A stretch of 24,034 nucleotides of DNA. It comes from Chloroflexota bacterium (lineage in GTDB: Bacteria; Chloroflexota; Anaerolineae; Anaerolineales; E44-bin32). The notes beneath the pieces were generated by a model, which did no database searches, had not been told where the DNA came from, and worked only from the letters and a program-made list of their open reading frames with translations. The DNA lies in NCBI GenBank assembly GCA_026390045.1, contig JAPLGR010000609.1:1-24034 (forward strand), given 5' to 3'. A program made the position numbers and the translations under genes. Of the stretch, positions 1 to 7,334 are shown piece by piece (the stretch's first letter is position 1; each line of letters begins with the position of its first letter).

Positions 1-1
1 G

Positions 2-379
2 CTATCGATTGCCTCCCACCACTGCATCGACCAGCTGCGGCGGCGGAGGCTGCCGGTGGACTCGCTGGAGGAGCTCGAACCGTGGGAGGAACCTGCTGAT
101 CAGAATCCGGGCCCGGAGACCGCGGTTGCCCGCCGTGAAGGCAGGCAAGCTGCGCGAGCTCTCCTAGCGAGGCTGGGCCCGCAGGACAGGGCGGTGGTTG
201 TGCTGCGTTACTGGGACGAGCTCTCGACCGAGGAGATCGCTGAGGCGCTGTCGCTGACGGTGAAGGCGGTGAAGAGCCGGCTGCACCGGGCGAGGAAGCA
301 GATGGCGGAGGCCTGGCTGCAGGATCATGCTGAGCCAGCGTGGAATGGAGGACGAGCCGATGTCGCATCAGCCCTTTGA
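2..379 (+). CDS. ECF-type RNA polymerase sigma factor, 5' end cut off by window
   Basis: The reading frame is already open at the window edge (first full codon at base 2), so the start lies outside. The first visible residues (SHHCIDQLRRRR) match the end of sigma region 2 in ECF sigma factors, where Asp-X-Leu-Arg begins the linker to region 4. A short acidic linker follows, then region 4, with a Leu-Gly-Pro-Gln-Asp-Arg-Ala start, a Leu-Arg-Tyr core and a helix-turn-helix ending in Val-Lys-Ser-Arg-Leu-His-Arg-Ala-Arg. Such factors direct RNA polymerase to a small stress or envelope regulon and are held inactive by an anti-sigma factor. The next gene overlaps this one by 20 bases and encodes that partner, which supports the assignment. 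The regulon cannot be told from sequence. Confidence 0.9.
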   Translation, partial: LSIASHHCIDQLRRRRLPVDSLEELEPWEEPADQNPGPETAVARREGRQAARALLARLGPQDRAVVVLRYWDELSTEEIAEALSLTVKAVKSRLHRARKQMAEAWLQDHAEPAWNGGRADVASAL

Positions 380-908
380 GGAATGGATCGTGGGCGATGA
401 AGCGCTGACGCTCGAACAGCGCCAGGCGCTAGAGGCCCACCTGGGTGATTGCCCGGCGTGTGCTGGCATGGCGACGTCGCTGGCAGTCGTGGAGCGCATG
501 CTCGGTGAAGCCGAGGCGGTGGCGCCGGAGGCGGGTTTCGGCTTGCGCTTCGCACAACGGCTGGAACAGAGGCGCGTGCGAGACTCGCGCCGCCAGGCGT
601 GGGGAACGTTCGCCGCAGCGGTGATTGCGGCGGCGCTGCTCGCCACGCCGATGGCATTGCGGCTGGGTGCGGAGTGGACCTCGCCGGGTGAGATGGTGGT
701 CCAGATGCTGCTCCGGGTCTACGACATCTGGGTTGGGCTGCGCGTTGCGGGCGGGTTCACGCGGGCCGTCGTGAGCAACCTGTCTGAGATCATTCCGCCG
801 GCGTGGGCCATTGGGTTTCTCGCGGCGTGCCTCGGAATGGGCGCCGCATGGATAGCTGTCTTGTATCGCTTCGCGTTTCGACGCGTGAAGGAAGGAGCAG
901 GAAGATGA
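360..908 (+). CDS. zinc-finger (zf-HC2) membrane anti-sigma factor
   Basis: The 182-residue product starts with a short cytosolic anti-sigma domain carrying His-X3-Cys-X2-Cys (HLGDCPAC, about residues 29-36), the zinc-binding signature of zf-HC2 anti-sigma factors. Two hydrophobic stretches follow, near residues 80-100 and 145-170, so it should sit in the cytoplasmic membrane. The ATG at 360 is chosen over an in-frame ATG at 327 because GGAGG at 347-351 is 8 bases upstream of it. It overlaps the sigma gene by 20 bases and shares ATGA with the next gene, so the three are probably translationally coupled. Family knowledge says it sequesters the upstream sigma factor; the two-helix topology is somewhat larger than the single-helix norm. 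What signal releases the sigma factor is unknown. Confidence 0.85.
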   Translation: MSHQPFEEWIVGDEALTLEQRQALEAHLGDCPACAGMATSLAVVERMLGEAEAVAPEAGFGLRFAQRLEQRRVRDSRRQAWGTFAAAVIAAALLATPMALRLGAEWTSPGEMVVQMLLRVYDIWVGLRVAGGFTRAVVSNLSEIIPPAWAIGFLAACLGMGAAWIAVLYRFAFRRVKEGAGR

Positions 909-1930
909 AACGGATGATGGTGGTTCTGAGTCTGGTGTTGCTGGCGGCCTTGGCGCTGCCGCTCTCTGCAGCGGCCGCCGGCGAAGGGGATCTGCTGCTG
1001 GATGGCCGGATCGTGTTCGGAGGCAGCTACACGCTGGCTAGCGGCGAGACGCTGGACGGCGACCTGTTGGTCCTCGGCGGGAATGTCACGCTTGAGTCGG
1101 GCTCGATCGTGGCCGGAGAGGTGGTGCTGATTGGCGGCAACTTGAACTCGGCCGGGACGATCCAACGCGATCTGGCAGTGATCGGTGGGAACGTCAACCT
1201 GCAGGCCGGGGCAGTGGTTGAAGGCGACGTGTCGGCCTTTGGCGGCAATGTCAACCGTGATCCGGCGGCGCGGATTGAGGGGCAGATCACGAGCGGAGGT
1301 CAGACGGTGGAGATCCCGGGGTTGATCCCGTCGCGGGGAGTCCCATCGCTTGAGCTTCCGTTCTCAGGGCGGTCGTGGAGCCCGAATATCGATCTGGGCA
1401 CGTCGCGGGTGTGGAATCTGGGCAGCCTGCTGGTGCAATCGCTTCTGACGGCTGCCCTGGCGGTGCTGGTGGTGATGTTCGGCGCCGGCGGAGTGGGGCG
1501 GGTTGCGCGGGCGGCGGTGGATGCGCTGCCGGCCTCCGGTGTCGTTGGGCTGCTCGGGCTTGTGGCCATTCCAGGGCTGCTTGTCCTCGTGGCGCTGACG
1601 ATCTGCCTGATCCCGTTCTCGATCGTCGGGTTTCTGATCTTTGCCGTGGCGATCGTGTACGGGTGGATCGGCATTGGGTTGGAGGTCGGTGAGCGGTTGA
1701 CGCGGACGTTCAGGTGGAGCCTCGATCCGGCGGCCGCGGCGGGTGTGGGGACGTTCGTGGTCAGCCTGGTGGCGAACGGGATCGGTTTCATCCCGTGCGT
1801 CGGCTGGCTCGCCCCCATGTTTGTGACTGCGGTGGCACTGGGTGCGGTGCTGTTGACGCGCTTCGGGCGGCAGGGGTACCCCGGCAGAGTGGCCGCTCTG
1901 GCTGCGGTGGAGGTTCCGCCGGCGAGCTGA
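905..1930 (+). CDS. secreted/membrane protein with bactofilin-like polymer-forming repeats
   Basis: The 341-residue protein starts at ATG 905, overlapping the anti-sigma stop as ATGA, with AAGGAG at 892-897. An in-frame start at 803 would lie inside the anti-sigma gene and lacks a ribosome site. A Lys-Arg plus Leu/Val/Ala-rich signal segment (residues 1-20, Ala-X-Ala region) is followed by short repeats with a Gly-Gly-Asn-Val/Leu theme (about residues 30-125), typical of the right-handed beta-helix of bactofilin-like domains. After a linker come several hydrophobic helices (about residues 175-330), so it is anchored in the membrane with the repeat domain probably outside. It is presumably a target or sensor arm of the sigma/anti-sigma pair, which is inference from operon position. 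The specific function is not known. Confidence 0.75.
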   Translation: MKRMMVVLSLVLLAALALPLSAAAAGEGDLLLDGRIVFGGSYTLASGETLDGDLLVLGGNVTLESGSIVAGEVVLIGGNLNSAGTIQRDLAVIGGNVNLQAGAVVEGDVSAFGGNVNRDPAARIEGQITSGGQTVEIPGLIPSRGVPSLELPFSGRSWSPNIDLGTSRVWNLGSLLVQSLLTAALAVLVVMFGAGGVGRVARAAVDALPASGVVGLLGLVAIPGLLVLVALTICLIPFSIVGFLIFAVAIVYGWIGIGLEVGERLTRTFRWSLDPAAAAGVGTFVVSLVANGIGFIPCVGWLAPMFVTAVALGAVLLTRFGRQGYPGRVAALAAVEVPPAS

Positions 1931-1958
1931 CGGCGGGCGCGCAGGACGACAGAAGGTG

Positions 1959-1984
1959 GCGGGGCGGCCGTGAGGCCGCCCCGC
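1959..1984 (+). terminator. GC-rich hairpin closing the sigma/anti-sigma operon
   Basis: An 11-bp perfect stem (GCGGGGCGGCC with its complement) closes a GTGA loop 28 bases after the stop of the bactofilin-like gene. The following bases are only mildly T-rich, so it is not a textbook U-tract terminator. As a near-symmetric hairpin between convergent reading directions it may act both ways. Confidence 0.6.
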
Positions 1985-2010
1985 TTCGCGTGTCGCTTGG
2001 TCTGCGGTCA

Positions 2011-2187
2011 CTAGCCCTTGACGGCTCCGGCCACCACGTCTTCAATGATGTACCTTTGGGAGCTGAAGTAGAAGGCGATGATCGGAATGATCGCCAGAAC
2101 CAGCATGGCCATCATGGCGCCCATATCGCGGCTCCCGTAGCCGCCCTGCAGGTACTGGACGGCAATCGGGATCGGTGCGTGCGATGC
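2011..2187 (-). pseudogene. C-terminal remnant of a MalG-type sugar ABC permease
   Basis: Read on the minus strand, the last ~58 codons before the TAG at 2011-2013 encode a hydrophobic helix followed by a Gln-Arg-Tyr-Ile-Ile-Glu...Gly-Ala-Val-Lys-Gly tail, the standard ending of MalG/UgpE-type carbohydrate permeases. Nothing upstream in this frame continues the permease: no EAA loop and no other transmembrane helices. Instead the sequence changes to another frame and another family near 2187. It is therefore a decayed tail of a once complete transporter. Its tail differs from the two AglG tails in this window (Arg-Gly-Leu-Leu-Ala-Gly-Ser), so it came from a separate transporter. Confidence 0.7.
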
Positions 2188-2494
2188 AGCCGATCTTGTT
2201 GTACCAGACGAAGCTTCCAGGGATCGCCCGGACCGCGGGGTCGTCATAGCCGACGGTGGCCCCGGAGAGATAGAACTACGAGTCCCACGCGACATGCGCA
2301 TTCAGGAACGGATCGACCAGGTATGGCTTATCGTCCTGGCTCCCGGCGGTGGTCTCGTCGGCGGTTCAACTGAGCACGCCATCCGGGCGTCGCAGGCGCA
2401 GCCGCATACTGGGAACCTACTGTAAGGTCAGCATCATGATTGCCCAGCCTAGCCATATCAGGAAGATGTTGCGCAGAGACATCCTCGTATTCAT
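2188..2494 (-). pseudogene. N-terminal remnant of a membrane glycosyltransferase (PIG-V-like), three in-frame stops
   Basis: On the minus strand an ATG at 2494 overlaps the stop of the GH94 gene as ATGA. It opens a frame with a Leu/Ile-rich transmembrane start (FLIWLGWAIMMLTL) that then hits stops at 2417-2419, 2366-2368 and 2276-2278. Read through, the frame gives Pro-Phe-Leu-Asn-Ala-His-Val-Ala-Trp-Asp-Ser-stop-Phe-Tyr-Leu-Ser and then GYDDP. This resembles the Trp-Asp-X-X-(Phe/Trp)-Tyr-Leu-X-Ile-Ala...Gly-Tyr signature of PIG-V/mannosyltransferase-type membrane enzymes. Two of the stops fit Trp codons changed by G to A and the third a Glu codon. The rest of the gene (roughly 400 residues in the family) is gone. 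The family name is moderately sure; that it is broken is clear. Confidence 0.6.
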
Positions 2495-4962
2495 GTGTGC
2501 CCTTGCCCGATGGTGGCTAGCACATGAACTTGCTGCGTACCTTTCGGTGGGATTGGCACAAGCGTGCCGGCCAGAGGCTTGCCGTCCACTTCCAGCCGAA
2601 TCTGGTTCCCGGGACCCTTGCGCTGAACCCGGATCATGTAACGGACACCCCGGAAGGTCCTCTCGGCCTCGAAGCCGCTCCATGTCGACGGCATGACTGG
2701 CGCCACCTCCAACCCGTCAAACGACGGGCGGATCCCCAGAATCCACTGGGTGATGGCGACGTAGTCCCAGGCCGCCGCACCGGTCAGCCAGGAGTTCTTG
2801 GCCTCGCCGTGGGTTGGTGCATCACGCCCGGCGATCATCTGGGCATAGACATAGGGCTCGCAGCGGTGGACATCGCTCAAGCTTTCACGCACAGACGGAT
2901 TGATGCGCCGGTAGTAGTCATAGGCGAGGTCGCCGCGACCGAGTTTGGCTTCGGCGATCATGATCCACGGATTCGTCTGGCAGAAGACGCTCGCGTTCTC
3001 CTTGTAGCCGGGCGGAAAGGACGAGATCTCGCCCAAGTTCAGATAGTAGTGGCTGTACGCTGGCTGGAGCAGGACGATCCCATGCGGTGTCGCCAGCCGG
3101 GCAGCAACCGAGTCGAGTGCCTGCTGCGCTCGGCCGTCCTGGAGCCCCAGCCCCGCCATGACGCAGATCCCTTGTGGCTCGATGAAGATCTGCCCTTCGC
3201 GGCACAGCCGAGAGCCGATCGGCTGGCCGGAATCGTCGTAGGCGCGCCGGAACCACTCACCGTCCCAGCCGGCGGTCCAGACGGCCTGCTCGAGTTGCTG
3301 GGCTGCCTGACGCCAAGCGGCCGCGTCCTGCTGACGAGAGGCACGGCCGGCCATCGCAACCATCTCCTGCGCCGCCAAGACGAACAAGCCGGCGATCAGG
3401 ACGCTTTCGGCAGTGCGCCCGTCCCGGTTGGTCGTCGTTTGGAAGGACTCGCCAGGGGTATCGGAGAAGCAGTTCAAGTTGAGGCAGTCGTTCCAATCCG
3501 CCCGGCCGATGAGCGGCAGCCCGTGCGGTCCAAGGCGCTCGAGCGTGTACTGAAGCGCTCGCCGCAGGTGATCATACAGGGACGCTTCGCTGCCGGGCTG
3601 ATTCTCGTACGGCACTGGTTCGTCGAGGATGACCCAATCGCCCGTCTCCTTGATGTAGGCCGCCACCGCCAGCACAAGCCACAGCGGGTCGTCATTGAAG
3701 CCGCTGCCGATGGCGTCGTTGCCACGCTTGGTCAGCGGCTGGTACTGGTGATAGGCGCCACCTGTGACCAGTTGTGTGGAGGCCAGGTCCAGGATGCGTT
3801 GGCGCGCCCGATCCGGCGCCAGGTGCACAAAGCCGAGCAGGTCCTGGTTGGAGTCACGGAAGCCGATGCCCCGGCTGATACCACTCTCGAAGGAGGAGGC
3901 GGACCGCGAGACATTGAACGTGACCATCATCTGATAGGCATTCCAGATATTCACCATGCGGTTCGTGTGTTCGTCCGGCGTGGCCACCGTGAACCTGTGC
4001 AGCAGGTCGTCCCAGTAGGAGCGCAGCGACTGGAAGGCCAGCTCCACTTCGCCGGGGCTGCAGTAGCGGGCGATGACCGGGATCACCCGGCGCTTGTCAA
4101 GGACCTGTGAGTCGGGAGGATTGAACTTCTCCTGGCGGGGATTCTCAGAGTACCCCACCAAAAAGATGATCTTCTGCTGTTCGCCGGGGCCGAGCTTGAG
4201 CCTAACGTGATGCGCGCCGATCGGCTGCCAGCCGTAGGCGATTGAATTGGATAGATGGCCGGCCTCCACGGCGGCCGGCGAGTCCCAGCCTCGATACGGC
4301 CCTAGGAAGGCCTCGCGCTGGGTGTCGAACCCCGCCAGCGGTTCGGAGCAGGCGAAATAGGCAAAGTGATTGCGGCGTTCGCGGTATTCAGTCTTGTGAT
4401 AGATCACACCGTCATCGACCTCGACCTGACCGATGGATAGATTGCGCTGGAAGTTGGTGAGGTCGTCCAAGGCGTCCCAGAGGCAGAACTCGATCGCCGA
4501 GAACACCGACAGACTGGCCGTCTGGGCCCGTTGATTAGTGAGGCTCAGCTCCCAGATCTCGAGGGTCTCACCCAGCGGTACGAAGTAGCGGACCTGAGCT
4601 ACTAGGCTGGCCATGCTGGAGCGGATGGAGGTATAGCCCAATCCATGGCGGCATTCGTAGGCGTCCAGTGTGCGGCGGACGGGCTGCCATGTCGGGGACC
4701 AGTAGGCGCAGGCCCCTGACGACGCGGTGCCATCGTCGCGAATGTAGAGCATGCGCCCTCCCGAGTCCGGAGGCACGTTGTTGTAGCGATAGCGGGTGAG
4801 GCGACGCAGACGAGCGTCCCGATAGAAGGAATAGCCGCCGGCGGTGTTGGAGACGAGCGCGAGATAATCCTCCGACCCGAGGTAGTTGATCCAAGGCAAC
4901 GGCGTGTCGGGCCGCTCGATCACATACTCGCGTTGCGCGTCATCAAAGTGGCCGTATCGCAT
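2491..4962 (-). CDS. cellobiose phosphorylase (GH94, glycosyltransferase 36 family)
   Basis: This 823-residue cytosolic enzyme should split cellobiose with phosphate into alpha-glucose 1-phosphate and glucose (EC 2.4.1.20). Its length matches characterised cellobiose phosphorylases (~810-825 residues). The order is an N-terminal beta-sandwich (about 1-280), a helical linker, an (alpha/alpha)6 catalytic barrel (about 320-750) and a small C-terminal beta-domain. The motif RADWNDCLNLNCFSDTPGES at 487-506, with Asp489 and Asp492, is the GH94 active-site segment carrying the general acid. The extended Cys-Leu-Asn-Leu-Asn-Cys-Phe form is typical of cellobiose rather than chitobiose phosphorylases. 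The ATG at 4962 has GAGG 5 bases from its ribosome-binding position. It stands alone among decayed genes, with a pseudogene coupled to its stop and no operator of the LacI type in front. Cellodextrin or laminaribiose specificity cannot be excluded. Confidence 0.9.
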   Translation of the reverse strand: MRYGHFDDAQREYVIERPDTPLPWINYLGSEDYLALVSNTAGGYSFYRDARLRRLTRYRYNNVPPDSGGRMLYIRDDGTASSGACAYWSPTWQPVRRTLDAYECRHGLGYTSIRSSMASLVAQVRYFVPLGETLEIWELSLTNQRAQTASLSVFSAIEFCLWDALDDLTNFQRNLSIGQVEVDDGVIYHKTEYRERRNHFAYFACSEPLAGFDTQREAFLGPYRGWDSPAAVEAGHLSNSIAYGWQPIGAHHVRLKLGPGEQQKIIFLVGYSENPRQEKFNPPDSQVLDKRRVIPVIARYCSPGEVELAFQSLRSYWDDLLHRFTVATPDEHTNRMVNIWNAYQMMVTFNVSRSASSFESGISRGIGFRDSNQDLLGFVHLAPDRARQRILDLASTQLVTGGAYHQYQPLTKRGNDAIGSGFNDDPLWLVLAVAAYIKETGDWVILDEPVPYENQPGSEASLYDHLRRALQYTLERLGPHGLPLIGRADWNDCLNLNCFSDTPGESFQTTTNRDGRTAESVLIAGLFVLAAQEMVAMAGRASRQQDAAAWRQAAQQLEQAVWTAGWDGEWFRRAYDDSGQPIGSRLCREGQIFIEPQGICVMAGLGLQDGRAQQALDSVAARLATPHGIVLLQPAYSHYYLNLGEISSFPPGYKENASVFCQTNPWIMIAEAKLGRGDLAYDYYRRINPSVRESLSDVHRCEPYVYAQMIAGRDAPTHGEAKNSWLTGAAAWDYVAITQWILGIRPSFDGLEVAPVMPSTWSGFEAERTFRGVRYMIRVQRKGPGNQIRLEVDGKPLAGTLVPIPPKGTQQVHVLATIGQGHT

Positions 4963-5288
4963 GGGCCCCTCAGATCCGGTTCGGTGCCAATACGAAGAAC
5001 TCTCGACGGATTATACCGACTTTATTCACGGGATGGCGTACTGGACGACCGACTGCGTAGCCTACTCGATTCGCGGGACGGCGCCCGGGTCGATCGGTTC
5101 GACAGGATGATGCATGTCAAACAGGCAAGGCGGGGAGGGCCCGCTCGGGACGATGCCCGCCAGGGCGCGCGTGACCTCGGTGGAAGTCGAACCTAGATAA
5201 ACGGCATTGCCGTGGGGGTCCCGTGGACACGAGGGCTGATCGGTGTGAGCGTTCAGGAGGCCTCCACTTATGGGCCGGCTAACCCAGG
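4963..5288. other. intergenic region, upstream of the GH94 gene
   Basis: No gene can be supported here. The part next to the GH94 start holds a TATAAT box on the minus strand. A minus-strand open frame at 5062-5307 has no recognisable family motif. The right part runs into the metallophosphoesterase remnant. Confidence 0.5.
5010..5015 (-). promoter_or_regulatory. -10 box (TATAAT) of the GH94 gene
   Basis: A perfect TATAAT lies on the minus strand about 47 bases before the GH94 start codon, predicting a leader of about 40 bases. No good TTGACA-like -35 element is seen at 16-18 bases, so the promoter may need an activator. Confidence 0.5.
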
Positions 5289-5597
5289 TGGGCGGGGCAG
5301 CTGCCATCTGGCGCGGAGATCGTCCTCGCCGGCCACGACCACGTCTACGAGCGATTCGGGTCGCAGGACGCCCAGGCCCAACCCGATCCGGAGTGTGGGC
5401 TCCTTCGATTCACCGTCGGGACCGGGGGCGGAAGCATCTGCGGGTTCGGCGCTCCATTGCCGAACAGCGAGGTCCGCGAGTCGGCGACCTTCGGGGTGCT
5501 CGTGCTGACCCTCTATGAGAGCCGCTACGAGTGGGAGATTGTCCCGGTGGAGGGGGGCCCGTTCACCGATCGTGGTGAGGGCGTGTGCCATCCCTGA
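5289..5597 (+). pseudogene. C-terminal remnant of a metallophosphoesterase (purple acid phosphatase-like)
   Basis: The plus-strand frame ending in TGA at 5595-5597 encodes GAEIVLAGHDHVYERF, the last metal-binding block (Gly-His-Asp-His plus Tyr-Glu-Arg) of calcineurin-like phosphoesterases. It continues through Thr-Val-Gly-Thr-Gly-Gly, Leu-Pro-Asn-Ser-Glu-Val-Arg, Phe-Gly-Val-Leu and a final Phe-Thr-Asp...Gly-X-Cys-His tail, as in secreted alkaline phosphatase-like proteins of this family. The earlier metal-binding blocks (Asp-X-His, Gly-Asp, Gly-Asn-His) are absent upstream, and no start codon or signal peptide precedes it. About 100 residues of what is normally 300-500 remain. The frame itself is undamaged, so the 5' part was probably lost by deletion. 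Confidence 0.65.
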
Positions 5598-5618
5598 CGG
5601 CACCCGGCGTGATCGTTG

Positions 5619-5891
5619 TCACCCAGGGGCTATGAGCACCTCGACCGAATGCCGCTCACCGGGCAGATCGGCGGCGATGAGGTTGGTAGGGAGAAATTTC
5701 CCGCCGAGGCGCATCTCTGCAACACCGCGGCCGACTCGGTCGGGGTCGTCGACGACGATGGCGAATCGGCGCCCGCGGAAGACCCTCTTGGCCTAGTAGC
5801 CTCCCCAGGCTCGCAGCAGAAACAGATCGATTCGCAGACCCAAGAATTCGGACGGCTCCCAGAGCCAAGTAGCGGCGGTGGAGCCGGCACC
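5619..5891 (-). pseudogene. C-terminal remnant of a second GH94-type phosphorylase
   Basis: On the minus strand, read through one TAG, the frame gives Ala-Ala-Thr-Trp-Leu...Glu-Phe-Leu-Gly-Leu-Arg, then a Trp-Gly-Gly-Tyr-stop-Ala-Lys-Arg-Val-Phe-Arg-Gly segment. It ends with a short beta-rich domain (VVDDPDRVGRGVAEMRLGGK and following) and TGA at 5619-5621. The same landmarks occur in order in the intact GH94 protein here (Thr-Gly-Ala-Ala-Ala-Trp, Ile-Leu-Gly-Ile-Arg, Arg-Thr-Phe-Arg-Gly). The terminal domain, with its Asn/Asp-Pro-X-X-Val-X-Arg-Gly-Val pattern, is closer to the cyclic-glucan/NdvB-like branch. The catalytic barrel is missing. It is a dead paralogue rather than a piece of the intact gene. 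Confidence 0.55.
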
Positions 5892-6031
5892 CTACGGCCG
5901 GCCAAGGACGCGGACCTCCGCCGTGCCCGGCCTAGGCAGTGGCACGACCGTACCATGGATGGAGCGTGCATCGACTGCGAGAGCGACCTCGTTCAAGCCT
6001 GCGCGTTGTCGCTCCGATCAGTCCACCGGCA

Positions 6032-6061
6032 TTGACTCTTCAAGCGCGGACATGCTAGACT
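6032..6061 (+). promoter_or_regulatory. promoter of the lacI-family gene
   Basis: TTGACT at 6032-6037 and TAGACT at 6056-6061 are 18 bases apart, close to the sigma70 consensus. The operator palindrome starts on the last base of the -10 box, so a bound repressor would block its own promoter. The start codon lies only ~25 bases further on. Confidence 0.6.
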
Positions 6062-6074
6062 GAAAGTGCTTTCA
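6061..6074. promoter_or_regulatory. LacI-family operator, copy 1 (autoregulatory)
   Basis: TGAAAGTGCTTTCA: two 6-base inverted arms around a TG centre, with the CG/TG-type central step and spacing typical of LacI/GalR-family operators. The identical 14 bases recur in front of aglE at 7183-7196. Confidence 0.75.
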
Positions 6075-6085
6075 CCCATTCCTTC

Positions 6086-7102
6086 ATGAGTCAGGCGATG
6101 GCCCCAAAGAAGCCCACTATCTACGATGTCGCCAAGATTTCCGGTGTTAGCATCTCAACGATCTCTCGCGTGCTCAACTCGCCCGATAAGGTCAATACCA
6201 AGACACGCGAACGCGTGATGTCGGCCATTGATCAGTTGGGCTTTGTCCCCAGGGCGGAAGCTCGTGCACGCGCAATGCGCAGGACGAACCGCATCGCCGT
6301 GCTTACCCCGTATTTTACGGCGCCCTCATTTGTTCAGAGACTGCGCGGTGTGGCCGGCGCGCTGTCGCGTGCGAATTGTGAACTTGTGATCTACACCGTC
6401 GACTCGGTGGAGCATTTGCAGGCGTATATCGCGTCCGTCCCCATCTTGCAGAACCTAGATGGATTGATCATCATATCGCTGGCCATCGAAGAAAAGGACG
6501 CCCACCGCCTCCACAACAATGGCATTGAGACCGTGCTTATCGAATCCTGGCACGCCCAACTGAATTGCATTTGCATCGACGATCTGCGCGGCGGGATGCT
6601 TGCGGCGAAACACCTAATCGACAGAGGACACACGCGAATCGGTTTCCTCGGCGATATCGAGCCGCCGGAACAGTATGCCATCCATCCGGTCAAATCCCGG
6701 CTGACCGGCTTCAAGAGGGCGCTGGAAGAGGCGGGCCTGTCTTTGCCGCGCCGCTATGTCGTGCGAGCTTCCTACACCCAGGCCAGCCTACAGCAAGCTG
6801 CACGTGCGCTATTGGCTCTTCCTCGTCCGCCCACCGCTGTCTTTGCCGCATCCGATATCCAGGCGGTCAGCATCATGAAGGTGGCTCGCCAGGCCCGCCT
6901 GAGGATCCCAGAGGATCTCGCTATCGTGGGTTTCGACGACATCGACCTCGCCGAGTTCATGGATCTGACAACAATCCGTCAAGACCTGGATGAATCTGGA
7001 CGGCTGGCGGCTGAAATCCTGCTCTCCAAGATGGCAGAACCCGGTCGAAGCCTCCAGCACATTGACCTGCCGCTTACTCTGATCGAACGGCAGACCGCGT
7101 AG
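6086..7102 (+). CDS. LacI/GalR-family transcriptional repressor of the alpha-glucoside locus
   Basis: The 338-residue protein has an N-terminal helix-turn-helix (PTIYDVAKISGVSISTISRV, about residues 9-28) with the canonical Tyr-Asp-Val-Ala and Ser-X-Ser-Thr-X-Ser-Arg recognition pattern. It also has the hinge helix (Arg-Ala-Glu-Ala-Arg-Ala-Arg) and a periplasmic-binding-protein-like effector domain (about 65-338) with Gly-His-Thr-Arg-Ile-Gly-Phe-Leu and Val-Gly-Phe-Asp-Asp. There is no clear ribosome site before ATG 6086; an in-frame ATG at 6098 is an alternative that would still keep the DNA-binding domain. The leader is very short. Its gene and aglE share one operator palindrome, so it very probably represses itself and the transporter operon, released by an imported sugar or a phosphorylated derivative (inference). 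Confidence 0.92.
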   Translation: MSQAMAPKKPTIYDVAKISGVSISTISRVLNSPDKVNTKTRERVMSAIDQLGFVPRAEARARAMRRTNRIAVLTPYFTAPSFVQRLRGVAGALSRANCELVIYTVDSVEHLQAYIASVPILQNLDGLIIISLAIEEKDAHRLHNNGIETVLIESWHAQLNCICIDDLRGGMLAAKHLIDRGHTRIGFLGDIEPPEQYAIHPVKSRLTGFKRALEEAGLSLPRRYVVRASYTQASLQQAARALLALPRPPTAVFAASDIQAVSIMKVARQARLRIPEDLAIVGFDDIDLAEFMDLTTIRQDLDESGRLAAEILLSKMAEPGRSLQHIDLPLTLIERQTA

Positions 7103-7148
7103 ATTGCCTGTCTTTGGCCGCCAGAATGAACAGATGCCTTGTATCGTA

Positions 7149-7176
7149 TTGACACCCAGTGGAGTTGTGCTATACT
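7149..7176 (+). promoter_or_regulatory. promoter of the aglE operon
   Basis: TTGACA at 7149-7154 and TATACT at 7171-7176 with a 16-base spacer give a near-consensus sigma70 promoter, the best in the window. The expected transcription start falls at the beginning of the operator. The leader to the aglE ATG is about 150 bases. Confidence 0.75.
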
Positions 7177-7182
7177 CCTCAA

Positions 7183-7196
7183 TGAAAGTGCTTTCA
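7183..7196. promoter_or_regulatory. LacI-family operator, copy 2 (transporter operon)
   Basis: This is the same TGAAAGTGCTTTCA palindrome as at 6061-6074, here placed 6 bases after the -10 box over the expected transcription start. Repressor binding would prevent initiation of the aglE operon. Confidence 0.8.
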
Positions 7197-7334
7197 TAGA
7201 AACGCCCTCACCTGATCTGGACAGCAGGGACTCATCACCGTTGGACACGAGGAGGTGAGCTGCCAGAGATATCCCCTACCACTCCCCGACCGCCGGTTCA
7301 TTCCAGTACTCCCCCCAAAGACAAGGAGCGAGAG

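Noticed and set aside
2524..4110. 528-residue plus-strand open frame
   Set aside because: It is fully antisense to the GH94 gene, rich in Arg/Gly/Val/Asp as expected from a mirrored GC-rich gene, and shows no family motif.
5062..5307. Minus-strand frame with some protein-like composition (Asp-Pro-His-Gly-Asn-Ala-Val-Tyr-Leu-Gly)
   Set aside because: No family could be recognised, the start is unsupported and the region lies among remnants; it may be another gene fragment but cannot be named.
5892..6018. Minus-strand segment with GLNEVALAVDARSIHG...AEVRVLGRP ending in TAG
   Set aside because: It reads like a protein C-terminus, possibly one more remnant, but is only ~40 residues, bounded by stops, and matches no family I can identify.
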